In this document: positions 38,201 to 50,200 of the stretch, in pieces
Numbering within the stretch: the first letter of the stretch is position 1
Layout: each line of letters begins with the position of its first letter
DNA from: Chrysemys picta bellii
Lineage: Eukaryota; Chordata; Testudines; Emydidae
NCBI RefSeq assembly: GCF_011386835.1
Contig: NC_088797.1
Coordinates: 61,529,587-61,593,586 of the forward strand
Direction: 5' to 3'
Length of the DNA stretch: 64,000 nt
Translations under genes and position numbers: made by a program
Notes under the pieces: generated by a model
What the model was told of the DNA's origin: nothing
The model's database searches: none
What the model saw: only the letters and a program-made list of their open reading frames with translations

Positions 38201-41200
38201 ATATGCTGAAGAGCGGCACAACCTACTCTGAAATATGGCGTTTCTACTATTATTTGCAATCCATCAGCAGCCATATGCTGTCGACACATAAAGATACAGT
38301 CCCTGCCCCAACAAGTTCACAAGCCGGGGTGGAATATTCAAAAGTGCCTAAATCCCCCCCCCCAAAAAAGGTAGATAGCATCTGACATCTAAACATTACA
38401 TCTATTTTAAAATGAAATAAGTATCAACTATCCTTGACTGTTCCTTAGCCTAACCAATTCTTAGTAGGGTGGCTTCTTATATGCATCACAAATGCGTATC
38501 TTGAGGAGAGGCTGAAAAGAAGAGGACAGTAGCATCTTGCATGTGGTCAGAGCTGGGGGTACGGGTGGCATGTGGCAGAGTACCACCAATACTGATTCCC
38601 TGTCATTGCTTTTAACGGTACTTGTAAATACAGAGAGCAGGATTTGACCTTCTGACTAGACTTCAAAATTTGCCCCCCTTCTTCCCTGGAAGAATTAAAC
38701 TTATCTGAACCTCAGCCTTCAGCTGTTAACAGCAACTTGACAGCTGTCACTTAGGACTTTTCAGAGGTTTGTACACTGCAGGTATCATGAGCCCGTGAGG
38801 CTATTAGAGATACAGAGCAGCAGTCTGTAAGGGTGCCTGCCCCCATATTTTATAGTGGCCTTTGTTCTGCTGCCAGTTACCTGGAACATGTCCTCATTCC
38901 CTATCCATGTGTTCCACATGAATCCATGTGTGCCTGTTTTGCAGACATTCAGGAAATTACAGTGTTCAATGTGTGAAACGCACACACGAACATCTCTTTA
39001 ATGGCCTGGCTATATTTAAGTGGATTATGTGAACTGTGCAGAGAAATGTTGCATGAGCAGAAAGGGCCTGACAATCTGACCTGCTTGAATAAGGAACAAA
39101 AATGATCGTGTATTTAACTTGCCGCTAGCCCTACAGTCCGGCTGATCTTGTTCTTCATTATTTGGATGCATTCCTCATAATACTTTGCAGATCCCTGGAG
39201 TTTTCCAAATTCATTCCAGAAATGCTATGGCCAATTTTAAGCCATGCTTCACTTGTAAATGACTGTAAGATCACACTGCTCTGAACAGAGCTGGAGGGTT
39301 TTTGGGAGGGGATCATTTAGCCTGCACCCCAAATGTAACTGGCCCTTCATAATTCTATTTATTTGCCTTTTTTGCATCCCCACGCCCATTCCTCCCACCC
39401 CACCTATGTTACCCATTTGTCCTCTTCTCCTACAGCCATGCTCATTTCCACTTCTACAAAGCCCCATACTCATGGAACGGGCATGTGACACATGACAGTT
39501 TCCTGCCTTGTCTTTAGGAGCTCTTACTGTATTGTATTTAGGTATCATTGTGGGCCAGAGACTGTCTATAATTCCAGGGGGAAGGTGACCTCAGCCCTCT
39601 AGGAACTAAAAACAATGGGGAGTGATTAGACAAGTTCTCTCAGGTTGTAGCACCTCGAGGTACCACCTCCTGGAGAGGCTCGCATACACCAGTTCAAATT
39701 AGATTCATTAGAGACCAGTAAAGAAACGTCTTTTGGTTAAACCACCTGAGTTTAAACTGACTCAGAATCGACCATCTGATCCAGCAAGCAGAGAGGCCCA
39801 TCTGTCCAAGGGGGGGCCCCAAGCCTTAGGGAAGGGCTGGAAGAACTGATACCTGCCGGTGCCTGAGGCTGGGGTTGGGGTGATGGATATAGGTTCTATA
39901 TTGTTTTCTCTGTCATGCTTTCACTTTAAGAATAAATGTGCTTGCTTAGAAAGAGCTGTGTGGTAACAGTTATAACTGTGGACACTTACATAGTTAACCA
40001 TCTGAGGAGAGAAGCCAAGCAGGCCTACTTAAGCAGTCTGGATTGCTAGAAATGTCACTGTGTAAAAAGGGAACTGTGCAGTCTGGAAAAACCCCAGTCA
40101 GAGGGAGAGAGAGACATGGGTCTCTGACTAAGATAGGTGATGATGAGGGACTGGGAGCCTATTGTGGCCTTGATGGACCATAAAAGGGGAACACGGGCGC
40201 AGTTGCCCTGAACAGTGACAGCACATACATTCCTGAACTGATCTGCTAAAGCGCTTATCTCTCCTTCCCATCCTGCCTCATGACCCACCAGCAGAGATGC
40301 CCACAACACATTACCCCAGTTGGGCTAGCTGAAATGGACAGGAAGAAGCAAGCAATAGAAAATATTGATTATGGGCTGGGATCAGCCCTGCGCTCAGTCA
40401 GCCCCTGATGCTGCACCTGCTCTCCAGCTGCCCTCTGGGCAGGGGCTGCAGTGGCAGAGGAGTGGGCTAAGCCTCAGGCCGCAGCTGCTAGGGAGTTTCC
40501 AGTAGCCCCGTGCCCTCAGCGATAGCCTGGTGTGGGCTGTTCGCTCCAGCTGACAACTGAGGCAGCATCTTCCCAACAGCCCCCAGAACAATGGCCATGG
40601 TTTTACTGGCCCAATATCCCAACCCAGGGAGGCTGTGAGGAGCTGTGACTAACCTGGCATCATTGGGAAGAACCAGGGACGGGCAGCGAGCTTGCAGCAT
40701 TGGATACATTGTCCAGGCTCTTTGCAAGAGAAGGGCTAGAAAGTGATTCTGCTGAACATGAGCTCCCAGTGCCATTCTGGGGCCAAAAAGGCTAATGTTA
40801 GGGTTACCATATTGCAGTCCTGGAAAAAGAGGACACTCCAAGGGGCCCCGGCCCCACCCCAACTCCGCCCCTTCCCCGCCTTCGGCCCTGCCCCAACTCC
40901 CCCCCTTCCTCGCTCCAACTCCGCTCCTTTCCCGCCCCAACTCCGCCCCTTCCCCAAAGTCCCTGCCCCAACTCTAACCCTCCCCTGAATGCTCCGCCCC
41001 TTGCTCCTCCCCCTTCCCTGCTTCCTGCGAATCAAATGTTTGGAGAACAGAGTGGTCTCAAGTAGTCAAAGACCCTTCTTCCCTGTCCCCGCCAGTCTAT
41101 GTCTATCCTGTTGCTGTCTAACCCGCCCCAGCTCCTCATCTGATTTCAACTGCCCCGCACTACCGCTCTGGATTCCTTGTCCCAGTTTCCTGGTCCTGTC

Positions 41201-44200
41201 TCACTCTCCTCTCTCCCCGCCCCCATCCCTCAGATGGGATGTTCATTCCAGATTGGCAAAATTATAAGGCTTCCCAACATTTCAACACTTCCCATTCTAA
41301 ATTTTCGGTTGCTTAACTATAGGCTAGTTCTGCCTGCAACAAAGCATATTCAGAACTTCTGATTAAAGGGATTATAAGTGTAGCAACCTCCATCATAGCT
41401 AGTCACCAAAGATTGAACCTGAGCCATCCAGACTTAAAAGCATGAGCTTCTACTACTTGAGTTCAAGATATAACTCCCTTAGCTGGTAGCTATACAGTTA
41501 TCCTCTAAAAATCCACCAGAGGAGGGCACAAAACACATGTTGGACAGTGAATTACAAAAGTGCCAAATATTATTATTAGACCTGCAATACTTTTCACAAT
41601 GAACATCAGCGGGGGATAAACTGGGAGTTTAAGAATATTTGGAAAACAATTTTAGAATAACATTCAGTGCTGTGGTTTAAAAGAAAAAAAATCTGTTAAA
41701 ACTCATAACTTAGCAGCATTCAGTGTTTGAAAAAAAAACAACTTCTAGGAGGGATACAAGTTAAGAATGTTGAAACCGGAAGATGTTATGCTTAGTTACC
41801 ACTTGGGCAAGGCGGCATGCTATGTAATACTTGCAAGATTTCACTGTAAGGTTTTACACTATATAGCAGCGCAATGCTGATTCCATTGATATTGTTGAGC
41901 AATTCATGCTGATTTTATTTCAGCCGACATCTTAATAGTTTTGAATACAAGATCACAATTTTCAGCTCAGTTGGTCTGAATATGCAGAGCTTTAAATTGC
42001 TATGCTCTAAACTGTATATTAACTACAATTTTATAAACCTGCATGTCAGAGAACTGTGTGCCACTACTACTAGACAGTGGCACAAGGCAATTCAGTGTGA
42101 ATCACAGAAATGTAGGACTGGAAGTGACATCAACAGGTCATCTAGTCAAAACCCTGCACTGAGGCAGGACTGAGTAATAACTAGACCATCCTTGACAGGT
42201 GTTTGTCTAACCTCTTAAAAAACTCCAATGACTGCTATTCCATAATCTCTCTAGGTAATTTGTCCAGTGCTTAACTACCTTTACAGTTAGGAAGTTTTTC
42301 CTAATGTCTAACCTAAATCTCCCTTGCTACAATTTAAGCCCATTGCTTCTTTTTCATGCAAGTCCTGAGTGGGACGGGGGTGGGTCCAGGCAGTGGGATT
42401 GCGGGGAGGGAGGTCGAGGGAGTCAGTGGGTGTGTGGGGATGGACGGGGGAAGCAGGGTGGAGGAACTGAGGGGGACAGGACTGGGACTGGGGGGGGGCT
42501 GAGGGGGATGGGACAGGACTGGGATGGGGGGAGTAGGGTAGGGGCTGAGGGGAGCATGAATGGGACAGGGTAGAGAGAGCTGTGTAGAGTGGAGTGGGGC
42601 GGGGCGGGGAGACAGTTGGGCTGGGCTGGGGAGGGTCAGGGGGTTGGGGAGAGGGACAGGGTCTGGAGGGGATGAGACAGAGGGGAGCAGGACTTGAATG
42701 GGGGGAAGTTGAGGGGGTGGGACAGCAGGGGGAGTGATGGGGGTGGGATGACAGGGGAGGCTGAAGAAGAGATTTGGGGTAGGGCAAGGCTGAGGGCAGT
42801 GGGTTGAGGGGAGCAGGGGGACTGTGGGGGAGGCTGTTGGAATGGGGGCAGGGACTGAGGGCAGTGGGTTCGGGGTGGGAGGTACAGGGGGAACTGCGCG
42901 GGAGGCTGAGGGAACAGGGTCAGGGTGGGGGCTGAGGGCAGTGGGTCGGGTCTACACGGGCACCTCTCAGCATTGCTGTGCCAGGCGGCAGACCTGCACC
43001 AGCGCTACCCTGGCGATGGAAGAGTCCTCAGTGGAAATGCAGACTTCATGACACAGACCCTCCTCGTCACTTCAAACCTGGCGCTGCTCTGGTCAGTCGC
43101 TAGGCTCTTGTCACTTTCAAACCCATACAGGGTATCAGTGCTCAGGTTAAGAAAAGCCTCTGCATTTTGTGAGGGCTTCAGCATTCACTTTCCTACTTGA
43201 CAAACTGTCTGCCTGACACATTGCTCCCAGGGCATCCATCTTTATTCATTATCAGCAGGTCCATCAGATTAAGGAGCAACACAGGGGGGAAGCAACACAA
43301 TGGTGTCATGGGTTTTTAATTTTTCAAACCACTTTGGCCTCAACAGGGATAACAGCAAAATTGGACAGAGCAGATGGGTGTCAGGATGGGTTTGGGTATT
43401 TTTTTTTTTTAAGTGAAAATGTTTGAATCTGAGCAAAGGCTGTAAACTTCCCTTTGGAAACCTCTGCTGATCTTTTGCCCCAGGGGCTAACGACAGCCTG
43501 GAATCCGGGTGGCGCCGGTGGCACTGGCTTGCCACAGTTCCCCCAGCGCGGCTGCCCTATCAGCGCTTTTGGGTCTTTAAATAGCCGTCCGGGAGGAAAT
43601 CCCGGACATTTTTAGCATTTTACAAATTCCCCCCGGACGGCTATTTAAAGACCCAAAAGCCGGACATGTCCGGGGAAACCCAGACATATGGTAACCCTAG
43701 CTAATGTGATCCTGGGATGCATAAACAGGGGAAGCTTGAGTAGAAGCAGAAAGGTTATTTTACCGCTGTATTTGGCACTGGTATGACCGCTGCTGGGATA
43801 CTGGTGCCCACAGTTCAGGAAGGATGTTGATAACTTGGAGAGGGTTCAGAGAAGAGCCATGAGAATGATTAAAGGCTTAGAAAACCTGCCTAATCGTGAT
43901 AGACTCAAGAAGTTCAATCTATATATCTTAACAAAGAAAAGGTTAAGGGGTGATTTGATTATAGTCTAGAAGTACGTACACAGGGAACAAATATTTGATA
44001 ATGGGCTCTTCTATCTAACAGCGAAAGGTATGACAATCCAATGGCTGGAAGTTGAAGCTAGACAAATTCAGACTGGAAATAAGGTGTGCATTTTTGACAG
44101 TAAGGATAATTAAGCATGGGCACAACTTACCAAGGGTTGTGATGGATTCTCCATCACTGACCATTTTAAAATCATTAAGACTGGATGTTTTTCTAAAAGA

Positions 44201-47200
44201 TCTGCTGTAAGCCTTTTTGGGGGAAGTGCTCTGGCCTGTGCTATACAGGAGGTCACACTAGATGTTCATAAGTCTTTTCTGGCCTTGCAATCTATGAAAT
44301 GGAAGCTGAGATTCTCCTTTACATCCCTTGTCCCCCAAGTGTGCAGAAAAGTTGCCACCTTTCTAATTGCTGGCAACCGGACTCCCAGGCTTCGCCCCCT
44401 GCTCCGCCTCTTCCCCCAAGACCCCACCCCATCACTCGTTCCTCTCCCTGCACTGCTTGTTGGATCATCTCCACCTCCCTCCTCCTCCCCAGCTGGGCTC
44501 CCTCTGCTCCCGGGCTGGGACAGGAGCTGCTGTGGCCTGACAAGGAGCCTGCCTGCAGGTAGGAAGCAGCCCCAGTTGAGCAGGGGCTGGTGTGAAAACC
44601 AGGCACCTGGCAACCCGAAATGGTCCCCAGACACAGAAGCCAAAAACCGGCCTGTTTGGGTAAAACCCAGACAGGTGGCACCCTACGGTGTGGGGGAGCT
44701 GGCCATGGGCTTTACCAGGCTAAGTAGTCTGCTGAGAGAACAGGGCATCAGTAATGGAGCTTCCTGCATAGGATCTACAGAGGTCTCTAGTCTCCAAGGA
44801 TGGCCCCTTTCACCAGCCCGGAGTTTAATTAAAACACACACTAGGAGCAAAAGTCTTTGTTCAGTTTTAAAAAAAAAAACAATGGATGCAGTTTGGCCAA
44901 GCAGGCGTGGAGGCCTCTCTCCGGCTTGCTGCTGAGTGCTGGTTGCTTGGCAATGCGCCCCTCACGGCACGGAATTCAGAGCAAGGTTTTTGCCAAGGCT
45001 TCCCTTCCTTTCCCAGACCCCTACACAGCAGTGCGGCTCTCCTGCTTCCCACGTATGGACGGCGACTCTCATTGAGCCTGTGCCGCGCTGACTGACTAAA
45101 GGGACTGTCAAGTGCAGGTAGCTGAGGCCCCCCAGTCTGTTTAATACACACATTCTCCAGCTCGGCTGGAAACCTCAGGCTGGCACATGAAAAGCGGAGA
45201 AGGAAATGGGCAGGGCTTTTGGGGCAGCTCTCTGGGTGACGCCACGCTGTGGCTGGATTGGAGAGGAAAAGGCAGAGCCTGGGAGCTGGGGGAAGCACAG
45301 GGTTGGATGGGGTCTGGGAGTAGCCAGAGCTGATGGCTTGGGGGCAGTTGGCACAGCAGGGTGGCTGGGTCCAGGGAGTGGCACGGGAGGGCCAGTGGGA
45401 ACTGTGTGAATCAAGGGGTGGGGCAGCAGGAAGTGGGGAATGGGCCCTCATGCAGAAAGGAGCAAGAGAAACGAGAGTTTGGGAGTCATTGTCCTTGAGG
45501 ACTTCAGTGCTTGGGGATAGGAGATGTTGGGGCAGATTATGCCAAGGGCCAAGGGGAAGCCAGGACTAGTGCCAATCGTCACCCAGCATTCCTACTGGAT
45601 GTGCAGAGCCCAGGAACCCACCTCAATCCTGCCCAAAGCCTTGATGTCCTGCACAGTTCCAGTGCCCCACACGCCCTGCTTACACATCAATAGACACAGC
45701 CTCAATAGACACAGACCTAGTGCCCATGCCCCAGCACAGCCCTGGAGCCACCAGTTCTTCACACCTACTGCCCACAGCTTGCTTCCCAGTTGCCCATTGG
45801 TGGGAGGTTGAGGCAGCTGCCCACCTCTCCTCCTCACTTTCTTTTCAGCAGTGGCTGGCTCTTTCATGTGGGCTGGGAGGAGCAGTGGGAAGGGAGGAGG
45901 AGAGTCGGCATGGCACCACCGTGGCTTGCCAAAAGCCTCAGTAGGAACCCTGACTGGTGCTGGGCTGGACGCCTGACAGCTCAGCAGGGCTATGAGGTTA
46001 TGACACATGCAGTCAAGTTGCATTGCACACAGCTGAGTCATTAAAGAGACTGTGACTGGCCCCAGTCACCTGACATATAGTCAGAGCTACAAAGACTAAT
46101 ACCCAGAGTTGGGAGATCACCATGTTCTGGAGATGCTTGGATCTAGCATTTTGCTTCAGCCCAGTGCAAAAAAAAAGAGGGGGTCTCTTTTGAGACTTGG
46201 CCCCAGGATTAGATTTGGAACATCTGGGGTTGCTAATTCTTGTGACTTCTATTGCAATTCTTGCAATATTTGGTGTTTCCCCCCGCCCCAAACTCCCTGG
46301 GGCTTGTGATTGTAGGATAATCTCAGCTTTCTTTCTTGCTGTGAGGATTTCTAGCCCTCCAGAGAAAAGCTGGAAAATGTGACTCAAAAACCAGGAGGCA
46401 CATAAAGAACCTAAAATGTATTTTTTTAAAATTGTGATTGTTTTAAAATCTCATGATTTCTGGGGCCGGACTCATGATTTATGTTGAATTCCTCTTACAG
46501 ATTTTGAATCTTAAGATTCCACCTGCTCTGCAGCGGGTGAGTGTCCTCTTTTCATGCATGAACTTCATGTTTCCCAATAAAATTCCCCCTTCAGGACAGG
46601 CGAATTTTTAGAGCCATGATTACCAATCATTTTGTAATGGCGACCATCAGGGGTTGTCACAGGGATTTGAACTCCAGACCCTAAAATCAAGATCCTCAAT
46701 CACTCAACTAAAGGACTGACTCCAGTCAGTTGCTGTTGTATGACTTCTGTCCTCTGCCCCAGTCACTAGAGGGCGCTGTGTAGCGCAGCCTAAACAATGG
46801 AATACAATCTGTTTTCCTGGCTGTGAAAACTCAGTTCTTTTCACAAGTCACCATTTAACACCTTTGCTGCCCTCCTTTGGCTTCTCACCCATTTACTACG
46901 AGCTTTTTATTTTAATACAAGCGTCGGCTCACTGACGTCCATGGGAGTCCGTCCATGGACTTCACAGGGTGTTGGATCAGGCCCATGTCAGTTTCTACAG
47001 GAAATCCAGTTGCAGCTGGAAGGTCAGAACTCCACTGTTGATATGCTGAGGTGTGGAGCCCTGCTTTGAGGACACACACCACTTGGATAAACTAAGACAA
47101 ACATCCTTGGCCAAAACTCAAACTAAACACGAGCTTTCTCTGTGGTCTGGGGAAGTGTGAGAATCTTCTCTTCCCTCCTCCTCCCGGCCCCCTGATACCT

Positions 47201-50200
47201 TTCCTATTTGCATTCTCTGTGCTTCCTTTCACATTTTGACCAGGACCTGAAGCAGAAATGCCAAAATAGTAGAGATATTTGGACACCACCAAGAGGGAAA
47301 TGCAAATCTAGCATTGAAATGCTCCAAAAACTGGGGGGAATTAAGATCTGGGGTAGTTAGCTAGGGGCCAGAGGAAAGGAACAGATCTAGATTTGGATCT
47401 GTACATTCCCCAAAATAAGTGAGGGTTGTTTGGATCTGAGATTTCAGGTCACTCTTCTCACATTATGTCTGGCTGGCTGCATACAGGAAGCATGGAAAAT
47501 CTCATTCAAAATCTTGCCGAAATCTTGCCAAATTTTGCAGGTCCAAGAGGATCAGATGGTTTAGATTATGTCCTTTGAAAAAATTCACATTCATACAATT
47601 TGGTACTGAGCCAAACTGAACTTCAACTCTAGATCTTTGGAAGAGCTTCCACGGCTACTAATAACTGTAGCTAATTACATTACTTTAATCTTCTGATTTT
47701 AATCAAGGCAGGTTTAAACATTAGTGGGCAAAATGCAGCTGCTATTTATTTCTGATCATATTTTTTCATATTCTGTCTTTTATCTGTGAGAGAGCAAAGC
47801 AAAAACTTGTGATGTCTATGAGCTATCAATAGAGATCGTCTGTTGCACTGTTTGTCTCTCTCTGTGTATTAGTACAAAGATGCTGGAGGAAGCTTAATTA
47901 GAACTATGAAGCTAGCACCATGGGAAACATGGTTTAGGTTTCTCTGGCACAAGATATTAACGAAATGAGACCTTTGGGCCTGATTCTGATCTCACAGCAG
48001 TTGTAAATCAGGAGGAACTCTGCTGAAGTCAGTGGAGCTCCATCAGTCTAAAACTGGTATAAGTAAGAGGGGAATCAGGTTCATTTTCCCCCCAGAAACA
48101 CATACTAGTTAATTAGGAATACGTTTTCCTAAATATTTAGTGCAGCTTCTTAATTTAAAAACACCCACCCAACAAGTCAAGCGCCAGCAGGGCTGGAGGA
48201 AATTCCATGAGGTGAATCCTAGAGTTTTCATCCAACAGGTTTTTCTATGCTGGGTTGGTGATTCCCCCGTAGGTTGTGCAGGCATTCACACCCTTCAGTT
48301 CCAGTAACTTAGGGCCTGATTCCCACTGACTTCAGTAGTCTTTGGATCAGGACCCAATGAACTTAGTCAACACTTCCTTTTACCACACACCCACATCTAT
48401 GAGGAGACCGTCTATCAGACGCAGAGGAGCGTTTCCCAGCCACCATTGACACTGCAATGTTGAGCGTAGCTACCTTCTGACGTGAGCCCAATCTATGAAA
48501 TCCAAATCCAGAACACAACCCTTTCTCAAAGTCTGGGTGTGTTTGTATCAGGGGTTTTGATATGGCCCGCTATTAAGGGGGGGGGACAGCTGTAAGCGTG
48601 GGATTTGGATTTGGAAGGCCCACCTCAGGTCATTTTTATGCTGGACTTCAACCCAATCTTTCTATGCAATTCTGGAACCTTCTGATCAGTGCTTTTCCAC
48701 TTTCAGGCCAAGACTAGAGCTGAACATCCAAAAACTGCATTAGAGAGACTGCTCCTGAACTGCTTCCAGCTGGGACTAGAACTTAAAGCAAACTCATGAG
48801 GAAGATCTATTCTCTGGAGGTTTCTAGAGGCAGAATGGAGAACTGGGACACAGGAAAGCCAATTTCTATTCCCAGCGCAGACACTGACTCATTGTATGAC
48901 CTTTAGAAAATCACTTACTCTTTCTGTGCCTCAGTTTCCCCATGTTTAAAATGGGGATAATATTGTTTAGTCCCTTTTGCAAATTTCTCTGAGACCTATG
49001 CTTGAATGAGTGCAAAGTATTGTTAACTATCATCATTTTGGCTGAACAGCTAAGACAATGATCTAGAAATTTACAGCAGTGAATTTCTATACATGTTCAA
49101 GTCCTGCCTTTAATTTTTCAGTTCCGAGGTATAAGTATTATTATGAAGCTAAGTATTATATGATTTATTTTTAAATGATTTTTTGGGGGGAAAAGCCTAA
49201 ATTCAAGCATCTTCTGAATTAATTTGACATGGGGAAAAACCAACAGTTAACGATAATGAGCAAGAAAAAGGTTAGGATCAGACTCAGTAGCATCAGATGC
49301 ATCCTCACCTTTTACTTCAGTAGCTGCTGTGCCATTTGACCATGCAGTCCACTTATTCCTGTGCTTGCCAATTTCCTGGACTTTGCATATATAATGGCCT
49401 TGATCCGTTGGCCGCAGATTCAGAATTAGGAATTTGTATATTGTTCCGTGTCTCTCTTGAAGAAGGCGAAGTCTTTGCTTGTGGAAGTGGTGGGTGTAAT
49501 TTCCATAGTACTGGACAATCCCAAATTTAGTCATTTTGATCATCAGATACTCCTGTGTGGGTGAGAGGGCAAAAACCCATCGGACAGCAAGTAAGTTGTC
49601 TGTCCGTCTCTTTTGAGAAACGTGACAATAAAGGGTAGCATTGTCTCCCTCGGCGTATCGCACTGTCGGTCCTGGTGAGACTGTCACATTCAGAGCCTCG
49701 CAAACATCTGCAAAAGAGAGAATGGATCATGAGAACCTTCCATGGCAGCACAAAAGCACCTGAATCAGCAAACAGCTAGATTGGCAGGTAACTCTGAGGC
49801 AGATAAATTGGGGTCTGTGCAGTTGCGTTTATAAAGACTTTCTGATGAGCTTTTAAACCCTGAAATCTTGGGTGCTCTTGGTGGATATTAAAGAGCCTAT
49901 GACATTTGCCCTAGTGTTCTTGCCTAAACTTTCCCCATGTAGGAATTGCCAAACTGTATCAGACTAGTGCTATGTCTAATTCACTATCCTGCCTCCAGCA
50001 GTGGCCAGTACCAAATGCATCAGAGATAGGTGGAAGAAATCCTGTAATAGACAGTTATGCCCAAGCTGAGAGAAATGCAAAAAGTACTTTGGGGTCCTTC
50101 AGGATGAAATGCACTTTGAAAATGTGAAGTATTATTCTGGCCTCTGCCTCATTTGTACAAACAATCATGGCATATACGCAACCAAGGGAGAATGGCTCTC

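Larger units (their letters stand above)
40799..43699 (-). mobile_element. hAT-type element D, 2.9 kb, minus orientation, inserted in a CR1
   Basis: Starts TAGGGTTACCATATTG and ends ACATATGGTAACCCTA, with identical 8-bp duplications GCTAATGT at 40791-40798 and 43700-43707. The low-coordinate end (40799-41041) is the reverse complement of the 3' region of elements B and C. The high-coordinate end (about 43540-43699) is the reverse complement of their 5' hairpin region (GTCCGGGAGG, then CCGGACATGTCCGG). The interior holds a nested CR1 fragment (42096-42360) and a G-rich tandem tract (42361-42955). No transposase frame was recognised. Confidence 0.88.
40741..44300 (+). mobile_element. CR1 LINE split by a hAT insertion
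   Basis: CR1 3' sequence is seen at about 40741-40798 (GAACATGAGCTCCCAGTGCC) and resumes at 43708 (GATCCTGGGATGCATAAACA) through 44300 (GGCCTTGCAATCTATGAA). Intact CR1 copies, as I recall them, have these two parts adjacent, so the 2.9-kb element at 40799-43699 interrupts it. The CR1 is 5'-truncated and non-functional. Confidence 0.85.

Noticed and set aside
49336..49530. Plus-strand frame antisense to VSTM4 exon 2
   Set aside because: Shadow of the real exon on the other strand.
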